From an uncultured Clostridia bacterium (GTDB lineage Bacteria > Bacillota > Clostridia > TANB77 > CAG-508), in contig CAKPHG010000005.1 in NCBI GenBank assembly GCA_934157035.1, positions 1 to 64,000 on the forward strand: DNA of 64,000 nt. The letters run 5' to 3'. Numbering within the stretch: position 1 is the first letter of the stretch; each line of letters begins with the position of its first letter. Of the stretch, positions 18,183 to 28,446 are shown one piece after another. Below the pieces are notes generated by a model. The model ran no database searches and had not been told where the DNA came from. It saw only the letters and a program-made list of their open reading frames with translations. The position numbers and the translations under genes were made by a program.

Positions 18183-18380
18183 ATGAAAAGTTCAAAAGAG
18201 TTCATGGACAATTTTATGGAAAACTGGAAAAATATGATTAAGTACCAAGATGTAAAATTGAATCCGATTGAGCCAAATTATGATGAGTTTGAAAGAGCGT
18301 TTAATGAAGAAAAGAAAATAGTAAGTACTCAAGAATGTAGAGAATCTAGAAAAATGATAGAAATAGATGATGGAAGATAG
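18183..18380 (+). CDS. Short charged protein (65 aa) following sufD, unknown
   Basis: 65 residues, MKSSKEFMDNFMENWKNMIK..., rich in Lys, Glu and Asn, one Cys (TQECRESRK), no membrane segment. AAAGGG precedes ATG 18183; an in-frame TTG at 18165 lacks a site. It lies 28 bases after sufD and a bidirectional terminator follows, so it looks like the last gene of the sufD transcript. No family is recognised. Confidence 0.6.
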   Translation: MKSSKEFMDNFMENWKNMIKYQDVKLNPIEPNYDEFERAFNEEKKIVSTQECRESRKMIEIDDGR

Positions 18381-18411
18381 AAGGAAGGCTGTGTTAATTT
18401 TAAGCAAAAGA

Positions 18412-18433
18412 AAAAGCCTCAAAAGAGGCTTTT
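18412..18433. terminator. Bidirectional terminator inside the suf cluster
   Basis: AAAAGCCTC / GAGGCTTTT with an AAAA loop. It serves the small gene after sufD and the convergent gene at 18432-18632, and implies that sufS has its own promoter. Confidence 0.8.
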
Positions 18434-18632
18434 AATAAGGTTCTTCACGAATGAGCTTATAATTTAATATTAGTACTTGTTCAAGATTAAGGTTTTCAGT
18501 AATTTCTGAAGTCATGTTTTTTATGTCTTCAAACGATTCTATTTTAGTGCAATTATAATAGTCACACATTCCAGCTGACAAGAAATTACCGTCTTCAAGT
18601 GTTAAATAAGAAACAAAATAATGATAGTTCAT
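18432..18632 (-). CDS. Small soluble protein (66 aa) antiparallel between sufD and sufS
   Basis: 66 residues, MNYHYFVSYLTLEDGNFLSAG..., with two Cys and an acidic amphipathic C-terminal half. AGGAGGG lies 8 bases upstream of the ATG and a terminator follows. The pattern of aromatic beta-type N-terminus and helical C-terminus is all that can be said; no family is recognised. Confidence 0.65.
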   Translation of the reverse strand: MNYHYFVSYLTLEDGNFLSAGMCDYYNCTKIESFEDIKNMTSEITENLNLEQVLILNYKLIREEPY

Positions 18633-18826
18633 AAAGATGCCCTCCTATGAAGTGATAAAGTATACAAACTATTATATACTTGAATTAATAAAGTTAGAAA
18701 TATTATACTATAAAATTAACATAAAGTCAATGAAAACTAATTGAATTACTAAATCTAGTAGAATAAAAAATACGCTGTTGAAAATAATTAAATATAAAAA
18801 TAAATTAGTGAAAGGAATAATAAATA

Positions 18827-20054
<1,228 letters not shown>

Positions 20055-20071
20055 ACAACTAATTTAACTCA

Positions 20072-20210
20072 TTTAATAATATATTGTTTTTTATACCTTG
20101 GTGTCGCGGCCTGCCTTTTATAAAATTGCTAGTACGTTGGCCGCTCCAATCGCACTCGCATAGCTCGTTTGGTCGACTTACGCGGTATTGCAAAACAATA
20201 TATTATTAAA
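20072..20210. mobile_element. GC-rich MITE-like element with 19-bp terminal inverted repeats
   Basis: TTTAATAATATATTGTTTT (20072-20090) is exactly complementary to 20192-20210, and ATACC/GGTAT just inside extend the stem. The ~100 bases between are far richer in G and C than the surroundings (GTCGCGGCC, GGCCGCTCC, GTCGAC). It splits sufS from sufU. On the minus strand one frame is open for about 45 codons without a start or ribosome site, so I do not call a gene. Confidence 0.65.
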
Positions 20211-20249
20211 TTATTAAAACTATTTTTTTATTAAAGAAAGGAAATAAAA

Positions 20250-20687
20250 ATGGAAGACTTAACAGATGTTTATAACGAGCTAATAATGGAACATAGTATG
20301 AATTCATATAACAAAAAAGAACTTAAAGATGCAGACTACTGTGAGGTTGGTCATAATCCAAATTGTGGAGATGAAATAACACTTGAATTAAAACTAAATG
20401 GAGATATAATTGAAGATATGGCTTTTACGGGTCATGGTTGTGCAATTTCTCAAGCATCAACATCTATAATGATAGATACTCTAAAAGGTAAAACTATAAA
20501 AGAAGCAAAAGAGATTGTAAAAACTTTTATAGAAATGATAAAAAGAGAAACAACTGATGAAAAAGAATTAGAAAAATTAGAAGATGCTATAGCTTTTAGA
20601 AATGTAGCTAATATGCCTGCTAGAGTAAAATGTGCACTTTTAGCATGGCATACTATTGAAGATATATTAAACAAAAATCAAATATGA
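20250..20687 (+). CDS. sufU: Sulfur acceptor SufU
   Basis: 145 residues, IscU-fold zinc protein that receives persulfide sulfur from SufS in Gram-positive bacteria. The three ligand cysteines are visible in NPNCGDEITLE, GHGCAISQAS and VKCALLAWH, with the Asp of CGD. The SufU-specific insertion between the second and third Cys (about 18-20 residues rich in Lys/Glu) is present. RBS AAAGGA. It is separated from sufS by the GC-rich element and followed by a strong terminator. Confidence 0.96.
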   Translation: MEDLTDVYNELIMEHSMNSYNKKELKDADYCEVGHNPNCGDEITLELKLNGDIIEDMAFTGHGCAISQASTSIMIDTLKGKTIKEAKEIVKTFIEMIKRETTDEKELEKLEDAIAFRNVANMPARVKCALLAWHTIEDILNKNQI

Positions 20688-20736
20688 TTCAGGAGGTTCT
20701 TAAAGAAGATTTAATATAAAATGTGTTTTTGTATGA

Positions 20737-20770
20737 AAAATAGCACTCGTTTAATAACGAGTGCTATTTT
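20737..20770. terminator. Terminator between sufU and rfbC
   Basis: AAAATAGCACTCGTT / AACGAGTGCTATTTT, perfect 15-bp stem with TAAT loop, usable from both convergent genes. Confidence 0.9.
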
Positions 20771-20795
20771 CAATGTTACAATTTACTGGCAGCGA

Positions 20796-21365
20796 TTATT
20801 TATTGCTGTATTCTGCTAAAGTAGGCCACTTTGTATCTTTTTCAGAAAAAGTAAGTTTTTCTAATCCACCTACTTCTTCAATAGGCCAGTTAATTCCAAG
20901 TTCAGGATCATTCCAGATAAGTCCGCCTTCATCTCCAGGTTGATAAAATTTGTTAACTTTGTATGCAAAAATAGCTTCATCAGATGTTACTAAAAAGCCA
21001 TGTGCAAAATTTTCGGGAATGAAAAACTGACGATTGTTATCCTCTGTAAGTAATACTCCGTAAGCTTTTCCGTAAGTAGGAGAATCTTTTCTTAAGTCAA
21101 CAGCGACATCGTAAACAGAGCCTTTAACAACTCTAACAAGTTTTGCCTGAGAAAATTCGCCGTTTTGGAAGTGTAAACCTCTTATTACTCCTTTTTTAGA
21201 GAAAGACTGGTTGTCCTGTACAAAAGTACAATCAATGCCGATTTCCTCGAAGTCCCTTTTAGAGTATGTTTCCATGAAGTAACCCCTGCTGTCACCATGT
21301 CTTGTAGTTTCAACAACTTTTAATCCTTCAATACCTGTTTCTTCAACAATTTTTACCTGTCCCAT
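20796..21365 (-). CDS. rfbC: dTDP-4-dehydrorhamnose 3,5-epimerase
   Basis: 189 residues, RmlC cupin. Motifs DSRGYFMETYSKRDF, FVQDNQSFSKKGVIRGLHFQ, VAVDLRKDSPTYG and FAHGFLV are intact, including the catalytic His of RGLHF. It makes dTDP-L-rhamnose precursor for cell-surface polysaccharide. It stands alone: the usual partners rmlA, rmlB and rmlD are not in the window. Its DNA is visibly richer in G and C than its neighbours, which may indicate later acquisition. RBS AAAGGAGG. Confidence 0.95.
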   Translation of the reverse strand: MGQVKIVEETGIEGLKVVETTRHGDSRGYFMETYSKRDFEEIGIDCTFVQDNQSFSKKGVIRGLHFQNGEFSQAKLVRVVKGSVYDVAVDLRKDSPTYGKAYGVLLTEDNNRQFFIPENFAHGFLVTSDEAIFAYKVNKFYQPGDEGGLIWNDPELGINWPIEEVGGLEKLTFSEKDTKWPTLAEYSNK

Positions 21366-21541
21366 TTATTGGTCCTCCTTTAATTTTTTTCTTTACAAAT
21401 TACCTGTAAAGTAGGTTTAATTAAGTAACGAATATATTATACCACTTTTTTATGAGTATGTAAAATATTTTTATAAATAAACTTGTTTTTTTGTAGTAAA
21501 TAATATTATAATAGTTTAAATTGAAATAGGGAAGTGATTAA

Positions 21542-22646
21542 ATGGTAGATTTTGAAGAAAATAGAAGAATATTAAAAAACATGCAAAGCAAATTATTAGA
21601 AATAGGTGAGTCTCTTTGACATATCTAATTCAATTTTAAAATTGAAAGCGTTAGAAAAAGAAACAAATAATCCAGATTTTTGGAATAATAATAGTAGTTC
21701 TGCAGTAACTATAAAAGAAATAAATAATTTAAAATCTAAAATAGAAGGATATAATAAAACAAAAACTCAATTAGAAAATATAATAGAAATGAACGAATTA
21801 GTTAAAGAGGAAAAAGAAGAAAGTTTAGAAGAAGAATTAATTAAATCTATAAAATTAATTGAAAATCAAATAGATAAATTAGAAATAAATACATTACTTT
21901 CTGAAAAATATGATTTAAATAATGCTATTGTTACAATACATCCAGGTGCAGGAGGAACAGAAAGCTGTGATTGGGCTCAAATGTTATATAGAATGTATAC
22001 AAGATGGGCTTTAGATAATGGATATGTAGTAAAAGAGTTGGATTATTTAGATGGAGAAGAAGCTGGCATAAAAAGTGTTACTTTTTCAGTAGAGGGACAA
22101 TATGCTTATGGATATTTAAAGGGAGAAATGGGAGTACATAGATTGGTAAGAATATCTCCTTTTGATAGTGGAGGAAGAAGACATACATCTTTTGCTTCGG
22201 TAGAAGTTTTACCAGAAATTACAGAAAATGTAGAAATAAACATAAACCCAGATGATTTAAGAGTAGATACTTATAGAGCTTCTGGAGCAGGAGGGCAACA
22301 TATTAATAAAACATCTTCTGCAGTGCGTATAACTCATATTCCAACTAATATAGTTGTGTCATGTCAATCTGAGCGTTCTCAGATTCAAAATAGAGAAACA
22401 GCTATGAAAATGTTAAAATCTAAATTATTAGATTTAAAAGAAAAAGAGCATAAAGATAAAATAGAAGACTTAAAAGGAAATCAAATGGATATAGCTTGGG
22501 GAAGCCAAATACGTTCTTATGTATTTTGCCCATATACAATGGTAAAAGACCATAGAACTAATTATGAGGTGGGAAATATACAAGCTGTTATGGATGGCGA
22601 TTTAAATGATTTTATGAATGCATATTTAAAAATGAAAAAGAGGTAA
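21542..22646 (+). CDS. prfB: Peptide chain release factor 2 with programmed +1 frameshift
   Basis: Reads UGA and UAA stops. The first 25 codons start at ATG 21542 and end at CTT TGA C (21614-21620), the classic RF2 shift site, with the internal SD AGGTG at 21604-21608. Translation continues at GAC 21618 (join 21542-21616, 21618-22646), giving 367 residues. SPFDSGGRRHTSF contains the SPF recognition motif and GAGGQ the catalytic loop. This shows the cell uses +1 recoding in at least one well-understood case. Its own termination levels regulate it. Confidence 0.97.
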
Positions 22647-22658
22647 TATCTCTTTTTT
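22635..22658 (+). terminator. Terminator overlapping the prfB stop
   Basis: AAAAAGAG / CTCTTTTT stem with T-run; the stem starts within the last codons of prfB. Confidence 0.6.
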
Positions 22659-22841
22659 ATTTTTGCTGTAATAAAAATATATCGAAAAAGTAATATTCTT
22701 GTAATATTTTCTGTAATTATTGAAATTACTGTAGTTTTTAATGCTTTGTAAAAAATGTAAAAATGAGTGATATTGAATATATAAAAAATAGTGGTATATT
22801 ATATGTAAATAATATATGAAATATTATAGGGGGATTACTCT

Positions 22842-24947
22842 ATGAAAAACAAGAGAATATATATTTATATTTCACCTGTTCTTGTTGTTTTAATTTTCAC
22901 AGCAATAACTTTTGGAATACTAAATGGATTAAATAAAGCAGATAGTGCTGTTGTACATCCAACATGTACTTATTGTAATAATAATGATAAGTGGGAAGTT
23001 AAGAGCTATAATAAAGATGAACATGTTTTACAATGTACAGTGTGTAAATCTAAGTCATGGGGTAATCTTGCAATTAAAGGAGAATCTCATGCATATGATA
23101 CAAAGTATTATTCTAAGAATAATTCAGTACATTACAAAAAATGCACTGTTTGTGGATATCAGTTAGTATCAAATCACTCAGGTGGAACACATTCAAATAA
23201 TGGAAAATGTACCACATGTGATACAATATATCAAGCTCATACTACAAAGGCTTCTGAAACAAAGACACCTACTTGTACAGAAGATGGCTATACTTTGGTA
23301 AATTGTACTTTTACATCATGTAATTATTCGGACAAAAAGTCAATACCAAAGCTTGGACATAGTTACTCATCAACACCAAGTTACTACTCAAAGGCTGCAA
23401 CACAACATACTCCTATTTATAAATGTGTGAGAACAGGTTGCAATGGTTCAAAAGCTGGAACTGCAACAGAACATAGTTATACATGGAAAACTACTCAAGC
23501 AGCAACATGTACAACTAATGGAAAAAAGGTTGGAACATGTGTATGTGGAGATTCAAAAACACAAACTTTAAATGCAACTGGACACAATTACTCTTCAAGT
23601 CCTAAATCATACACAACGAATGCTGATGGACATAAACCAGTATATGGTTGTACAAACTCAGGATGTACTTCTACAACAGAAGGTTCACAAGCAGGACATA
23701 CATACGGAGAATGGAAAAATATTCAAAATGCGTCATGTACATCTAATGGTAAAAGAGTAAGAACTTGCTCAACATGTGGATATTCTGAATATCAAACAAT
23801 AAATTCTTATGGAGGACATAATTACGGAAATTGGTCAACACAAGAAGCAACATGTACAACTAATGGAAAAAGAACAAGAAGTTGTTCAAGATGTGGAAAC
23901 ACAGAAACTCAAACAATTAACGCATTAGGACATACAGGAGCAACACATGAAAACGGTGGTAAATGTACAAGATGTAGTACTGTATATGAAAACCATAAAA
24001 AATCAACAACAATATTAAAATATAATACAACAGTTCAAGGACATGTACCAGTATATTCTTGTATGCAAGATAAGTGTCAAGAAACTTATTTAGGAGAAAT
24101 AGAATCACACAAGTTACAAAATTATAAAGATAATAATAATGGTACACATTCCGCAAATTGTTCAATATGTAACATAACATTACAAGAAGAACATAAATAT
24201 GAAAACAATAAATGTATTTATTGCAATGCAGAAAAGAAAGAAGAACAATGTTCACATACATATATAGTAAAAAGTAATTCAAGCCAACACTGGGAAGAGT
24301 GCTCTAAATGTAAGATTGTTAAGCCAAATAGTTTAGCAACTCATAAATTTACATCATATAAACCAAGTACAACTGGAAAACATACAACAAAATGCGAAAC
24401 ATGTAACTACTCTAAAGAAGAAGAATGTATATATGAAAATGGAGTTTGTAAATATTGCAAAGCCACGAAACAAGAAAAACCAGAAGAATGTGTACATACA
24501 TATATAATAAAAAGTGATGAAAAACAACATTGGGAAGAGTGCTCTAAATGTAAAGAAATTAAAGAAAACAGCATAAAGAAACATGAAATTAAAGACTATA
24601 TAGATAATAAAGATGGTACTCATACAGGAAAATGTTCAATATGCGAATTCTCTGTTACTGAAAAACATTCTGGAAGTAAAAAATGCGATATTTGTAATGC
24701 TACTTTAGATAACAATGCAAATAATGATGACAATAACAATAACAATAATAGCAATAATAATGGTAACAATAACAACAATAATAATAATAATAATGATAAA
24801 AATTCTACTAAAGATAATACAGTAACAAAGGATGATAAGTTACCACAAACAGGTATTAATTTTTCAATTATATCTTTAACTCTTTCAGTAATTACTTTTA
24901 TAGGTGTAATTTCATTAATAAAAATAAGAAAATATAAAGGAATATAG
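22842..24947 (+). CDS. LPXTG-anchored surface protein with repeated CxxC modules
   Basis: 701 residues. An N-terminal hydrophobic signal segment (about 7-28), then at least nine imperfect modules of 35-60 residues built on paired CxxC (or CxxxC) and conserved His/Gly, e.g. TCTTNGKRTRSCSRCGN and HWEECSKC; these look like small zinc-ribbon-type or disulfide-linked folds. An Asn/Asp-rich low-complexity linker (about 620-660) leads to LPQTG, a membrane helix and KIRKYKG, the full sortase signal. It is expected on the cell wall. Adhesion or metal binding are possible; nothing assigns a function. RBS GGGGGA. Confidence 0.85.
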   Translation: MKNKRIYIYISPVLVVLIFTAITFGILNGLNKADSAVVHPTCTYCNNNDKWEVKSYNKDEHVLQCTVCKSKSWGNLAIKGESHAYDTKYYSKNNSVHYKKCTVCGYQLVSNHSGGTHSNNGKCTTCDTIYQAHTTKASETKTPTCTEDGYTLVNCTFTSCNYSDKKSIPKLGHSYSSTPSYYSKAATQHTPIYKCVRTGCNGSKAGTATEHSYTWKTTQAATCTTNGKKVGTCVCGDSKTQTLNATGHNYSSSPKSYTTNADGHKPVYGCTNSGCTSTTEGSQAGHTYGEWKNIQNASCTSNGKRVRTCSTCGYSEYQTINSYGGHNYGNWSTQEATCTTNGKRTRSCSRCGNTETQTINALGHTGATHENGGKCTRCSTVYENHKKSTTILKYNTTVQGHVPVYSCMQDKCQETYLGEIESHKLQNYKDNNNGTHSANCSICNITLQEEHKYENNKCIYCNAEKKEEQCSHTYIVKSNSSQHWEECSKCKIVKPNSLATHKFTSYKPSTTGKHTTKCETCNYSKEEECIYENGVCKYCKATKQEKPEECVHTYIIKSDEKQHWEECSKCKEIKENSIKKHEIKDYIDNKDGTHTGKCSICEFSVTEKHSGSKKCDICNATLDNNANNDDNNNNNNSNNNGNNNNNNNNNNDKNSTKDNTVTKDDKLPQTGINFSIISLTLSVITFIGVISLIKIRKYKGI
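24715..24806 (+). repeat. AAT/AAC low-complexity tract
   Basis: A run of AAT, AAC and GAT codons encodes the Asn/Asp-rich wall-spanning linker of the LPXTG protein. It is prone to length variation. Confidence 0.85.
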
Positions 24948-24952
24948 AAAAT

Positions 24953-24996
24953 AAAAAAGAGGTAAACCTAAGCAAAAAGGTTTACTTCTTTTTTAT
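24953..24996 (+). terminator. Terminator of the surface protein gene
   Basis: AAAAAAGaGGTAAACCT pairs with AGGTTTACtTCTTTTTT across a short A-rich loop. Confidence 0.8.
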
Positions 24997-25067
24997 TTAT
25001 TAGCTGTTCTAAAATAGACAAGACCTGAATATATATATATTACATATAAAAAAGGAGGAAAATAAGT

Positions 25068-25367
25068 ATGACATTAGAAGAGAGAAAATCAAATAATACT
25101 ATGAATGTTATTCAAAATTTAGTTTTAGAAAATAGAGAAAAATTAAGTATTTCCGGAGTTCTTGATGTTTTAAGTTTTGATGACCAGGTTGTAATAGTAG
25201 AAACTGAATTGGGCCTTCTTACAATAAAGGGAGAAAATCTAAGAATAAATAAATTAAGTATAGATACTTCAGAAGTAATAGTTGAAGGTGAAATATATAA
25301 TTTAGCTTATAGTGAAAATAATTTAGATAAAAAGACAGGTGGACTATTTAATAAGATATTTAAGTAA
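25068..25367 (+). CDS. yabP: Sporulation protein YabP
   Basis: 99 residues. The pattern ENREKLSISGVLDVLSFDDQ and the beta-strand set LGLLTIKGENLRI is that of YabP, a spore-envelope assembly protein needed in Bacillus for proper spore coat or cortex formation with YabQ. A strong AAGGAGG precedes it. Gene order yabP-yabQ-divIC is the conserved Firmicutes order, and expression in the mother cell (SigE) is expected from the family, though no SigE promoter was identified. Confidence 0.9.
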   Translation: MTLEERKSNNTMNVIQNLVLENREKLSISGVLDVLSFDDQVVIVETELGLLTIKGENLRINKLSIDTSEVIVEGEIYNLAYSENNLDKKTGGLFNKIFK

Positions 25368-25387
25368 ATAAAGAAGGTGTATGTATT

Positions 25388-25928
25388 TTGGAAAATACAA
25401 GTTTAATTCAACTTTCTTCTTTAGGTATTTTTTTAATAAGTGGTATCATAATTGGGATTTTTTTTGATTGTTTTAGAATTCTTAGAAAGTCCTTTAAAAC
25501 ACCTGACTTTATTACATATATTGAAGATATAATATTTTGGATTGTAACAGGAATATTTTTGATTTTAATAATGTTTAAAGTAAATAATCGGACAATTTAG
25601 GATATATAATATTGTTGGTTTATTTATAGGAAATATTATTTATATGGTTTTTATAAGCAAATATTTTATAAAAATAAATGTAAAAATAATATTAATAATA
25701 AAAAAGATATTTACGAGTATTTTTAAGATCATATTATATCCATTTAAAATGCTATTTAATATTATGTTGAAAATATTAAAGCCAATTTCATTTTTTGTCA
25801 TTAATATAAAAAATACGACATTAAAATTTAATAAAAATTATAATAAACAGTCAAAAAATAAAAAAATAAATAAAAAAATGCATAGGGAAAGAAGGATTTT
25901 AAGAAAAAATGTAGAAAAATATAATTAG
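25388..25928 (+). CDS. yabQ: Spore protein YabQ, continuing through a +1 shift at an in-frame CGG
   Basis: Integral membrane spore-cortex protein. TTG start at 25388 behind AGAAGGTG. The first frame (67 codons) has two membrane helices and reads FKVNNR before TAG at 25598-25600. An extra C at 25589 creates the CGG; skipping it gives NNGQFRIYNIVGLFIGNIIYMV, matching the conserved Gly-rich YabQ centre, and runs to TAA 25926-25928 for 179 residues with a Lys/Arg-rich tail, normal for the family. The +1 codon is GGA (Gly). Same event as in sufS. Intact neighbours yabP and divIC argue against decay of the locus. Confidence 0.85.
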
Positions 25929-25968
25929 AATGATTTTTATAAAATATTAACAAGAGAGAAAGAGAAAA

Positions 25969-26244
25969 ATGAGAATATTAAAAAATATATTTAAAAAATT
26001 ACTTTTAATAATAATAATTGTATATATAGCTACTATATTTATTTCACAACAAAAAGATTTAAATGCATATAATAGGGAAGTTGCAAAATATGAAGAACAA
26101 ATAGAAGAAGCAAATAGTACAAAAGATTCTTTATTAGCAATGAAGGATAATGTAAATTCTCCTAAATATATAGAAGAAATAGCAAGAGAAAAATTAAGTA
26201 TGTATTTACCAAACGAAACAGTTTTTATAGATGCTGGAAAATAA
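25969..26244 (+). CDS. divIC: Cell-division protein DivIC/FtsB
   Basis: 91 residues: short cytoplasmic N-terminus, one membrane helix (LLLIIIIVYIATIFI), then an extracytoplasmic coiled coil (about 33-62) and the conserved end IEEIAREKLSMYLPNETVFI. DivIC partners with FtsL and DivIB in the divisome, and in this gene order also serves asymmetric septation. Terminator follows. Confidence 0.9.
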   Translation: MRILKNIFKKLLLIIIIVYIATIFISQQKDLNAYNREVAKYEEQIEEANSTKDSLLAMKDNVNSPKYIEEIAREKLSMYLPNETVFIDAGK

Positions 26245-26253
26245 TGTAATTTT

Positions 26254-26277
26254 AAAGAGGCAAAAGCCTCTTTTTTT
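26254..26277 (+). terminator. Terminator of yabP-yabQ-divIC
   Basis: AAAGAGGC / GCCTCTTT, AAAA loop, seven T residues. Confidence 0.9.
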
Positions 26278-26405
26278 CTTTACATATTTATTTTTTTATA
26301 GTATAATGATTATGTATTATATATCAAAATAATTTTAAATTCTTATAAATAATCACCAAATAAAATTAATTTTGAAGTAAATAAAACGAAGGGGGCTTAT
26401 TATAT

Positions 26406-27785
26406 ATGAAGTTGGAAGATGCAACATTAGTTGAATTACGTCAATTAGCAAAAGAAAAGAATATTAAGAATGTATCAAAATTAAAAAAGGAAGAATTAAT
26501 TGAAATTCTTGAAAATGGATTAAATAAAAAGCAAGAAGAAATAGAAGCAAATACTGAAAAAACAAATTCAGCAAGGAGATTTTATCCTCTTGTAAATGAA
26601 AATGTTTCTCCAGAAGGTCCAGAGTTAGAAGCAGGGGAAGGATATAAATTAACAAGTGAAGATGATAGAATAGTGCAAGGAATATTGGAAATATTGCCAG
26701 ATGGATATGGCTTTTTAAGAGGTCCTAACTATTTATCTACACCAAAAGATATATATGTATCTCCAGTACAAATAAAAAGATTCAAATTAGACAAAGGCGA
26801 CAAAATAAAAGGAATTGCTAGACTTCCAAAAGAAGGTGAAAAATTTCCTGCTTTAATATTTGTTGGTGAAGTTAACGGAGAAGCACCAGAAAAAGCTTAT
26901 AGACGTATAAAATTTGATGATCTAACACCAATATATCCTGAAGAAAAATTACGCTTAGAAACAACACCAAATGAATATGCTATGAGAATGATAGATTTAA
27001 TATCTCCTATTGGTAAAGGACAAAGAGGTCAAATTGTAGCTCCTCCAAAAGTAGGTAAAACAACATTGCTTAAAAAAATAGCAAATAGTATAAGTACTAA
27101 TAATCCAGAAGTTGAGCTTATTGTGCTTCTTATAGATGAAAGACCTGAGGAAGTTACAGATATGAAACGTTCAATTAAAGGAGAAGTTATATATTCTACA
27201 TTTGATGAAATGCCTGAAAACCATGTAAAAGTTGCAGAAATGGTACTAGAAAGGGCAAAGAGACTTGTAGAGCATAAAAAAGATGTAGTTATTTTGTTAG
27301 ACAGTATTACAAGACTTGCAAGAGCTTACAATCTAGTAGTTCCTTCATCTGGAAGAACACTATCTGGTGGTCTTGATCCTGCATCATTACATAAACCAAA
27401 AAAATTCTTTGGTGCAGCAAGAAACATAGAAAATGGGGGAAGCCTTACAATATTAGCTACTTCATTAATTGAAACTGGTAGTAGAATGGATGATGTAATT
27501 TTTGAAGAATTTAAGGGAACTGGTAATATGGAAGTACATTTAAATAGAGCACTTTCAGAGAAAAGAATTTTCCCAGCAATAGATATAAATAAATCTGGAA
27601 CAAGAAAAGAAGAAAAATTATTAACTAAAAAAGAACTAGAAACTGTATTTGCATTAAGAAAAGCATTATCTAAAATGCCAGCAGAAGATGTTACAGAAAC
27701 AATAATTAGCCAAATGATTTTAACTAAAGACAATGCAGAGTTTGTAGATAAACTTGATAGTTTCTTATATAAATTTAAAGATTAA
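26406..27785 (+). CDS. rho: Transcription termination factor Rho
   Basis: 459 residues, hexameric RNA helicase. N-terminal SAP-like segment ([13 protein letters not shown]...), cold-shock-like RNA-binding domain (about 90-160), RecA-type motor with Walker [11 protein letters not shown], Walker [18 protein letters not shown]-loop [21 protein letters not shown] and R-loop region intact. Stand-alone gene with a 120-base leader. RBS AAGGGGG. Confidence 0.97.
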   Translation: MKLEDATLVELRQLAKEKNIKNVSKLKKEELIEILENGLNKKQEEIEANTEKTNSARRFYPLVNENVSPEGPELEAGEGYKLTSEDDRIVQGILEILPDGYGFLRGPNYLSTPKDIYVSPVQIKRFKLDKGDKIKGIARLPKEGEKFPALIFVGEVNGEAPEKAYRRIKFDDLTPIYPEEKLRLETTPNEYAMRMIDLISPIGKGQRGQIVAPPKVGKTTLLKKIANSISTNNPEVELIVLLIDERPEEVTDMKRSIKGEVIYSTFDEMPENHVKVAEMVLERAKRLVEHKKDVVILLDSITRLARAYNLVVPSSGRTLSGGLDPASLHKPKKFFGAARNIENGGSLTILATSLIETGSRMDDVIFEEFKGTGNMEVHLNRALSEKRIFPAIDINKSGTRKEEKLLTKKELETVFALRKALSKMPAEDVTETIISQMILTKDNAEFVDKLDSFLYKFKD

Positions 27786-27815
27786 TTAATGTATTTTATA
27801 TAAAATCTAATAATG

Positions 27816-27866
27816 AAAATGAAGGGTAGAAGGTCAGATACAAAGACTTTTCAACTTCATTTTTTA
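27816..27866 (+). terminator. Hairpin terminator after rho
   Basis: AAAATGAAG / CTTCATTTT with a 30-base loop that contains further pairing, then T-rich sequence. Confidence 0.6.
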
Positions 27867-27872
27867 TTATAT

Positions 27873-27890
27873 AACATTGCGCAAAATCAA
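27873..27890 (+). repeat. att-like direct repeat, copy 1
   Basis: AACATTGCGCAAAATCAA; 17 of 18 bases equal to copy 2 at 31778-31795. The two copies bracket 3.9 kb of mobile-element remnants. Confidence 0.5.
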
Positions 27891-28084
27891 TCTAATACGA
27901 CCAACTTGGAGCATTGAAAATGCAAAATATTGAAGTTTTAACATTAAAAGTGTTAATTCAAAGATTTTTAATCAAAATGTTTTTATTCTAAATATCAAAT
28001 TCAATTATTAATTTACACATTTGAACTATCTGAAAATAGTCGTTAATATAACACTATAAAAGATAGAAGGAGTGTGATTTTTTT

Positions 28085-28310
28085 ATGTTTAAGTTCTTTA
28101 AAAGAAAAATCAAATTATAAAGTTTTGAAGTGAGAATTATTATTAATTCTTTAAAAGCGATGCGTAATAAATTCATAGAAAATAATGAAGATACAGAATA
28201 TGTTGATGAAATTCTATTAAAGTATTTACAAGTTCAAGAGAATTTCTTCGTAGACAGGAAGAAAAAGAACAGTTACTGAAAAACAATTAATAGAACTGAT
28301 TAAATTGTAA
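28085..28310 (+). pseudogene. Decayed short gene at the left of the mobile region
   Basis: AGAAGGAG leads to an ATG reading only MFKFFKRKIKL. Beyond it, pieces in different frames read VRIIINSLKAMRNKFIEN, a helical YVDEILLKYLQVQENF, RRQEEKEQLL and TEKQLIELIKL with a TAA at 28308-28310. The fragments join if two single-base changes are allowed, so I read an inactivated gene of about 70 codons. No family is recognised. 27891-28084 holds nothing I can identify. Confidence 0.45.
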
Positions 28311-28446
28311 TTGGATATTGAAAGTGTAAAGAAAGGAATTATCAGTCATGATAGTTTTTTTCTTTACTTTTATACGAAATCGTGATATAATTCACATAGT
28401 TTAATTTTTATAATCTACTATTCAATAATTATTGGAGGAGGAAAAT

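Noticed and set aside
20091..20191. Protein-coding gene on the minus strand of the MITE-like element
   Set aside because: The frame is open but has no start codon with a ribosome site and lies inside an inverted-repeat element.
21606..21620. GTG start for prfB inside AGGTGAGTC
   Set aside because: This is the internal SD of the RF2 frameshift site; the real start is ATG 21542.
24715..24806. CRISPR-like short repeats
   Set aside because: They are AAT/AAC codons of a low-complexity linker within a continuous reading frame.
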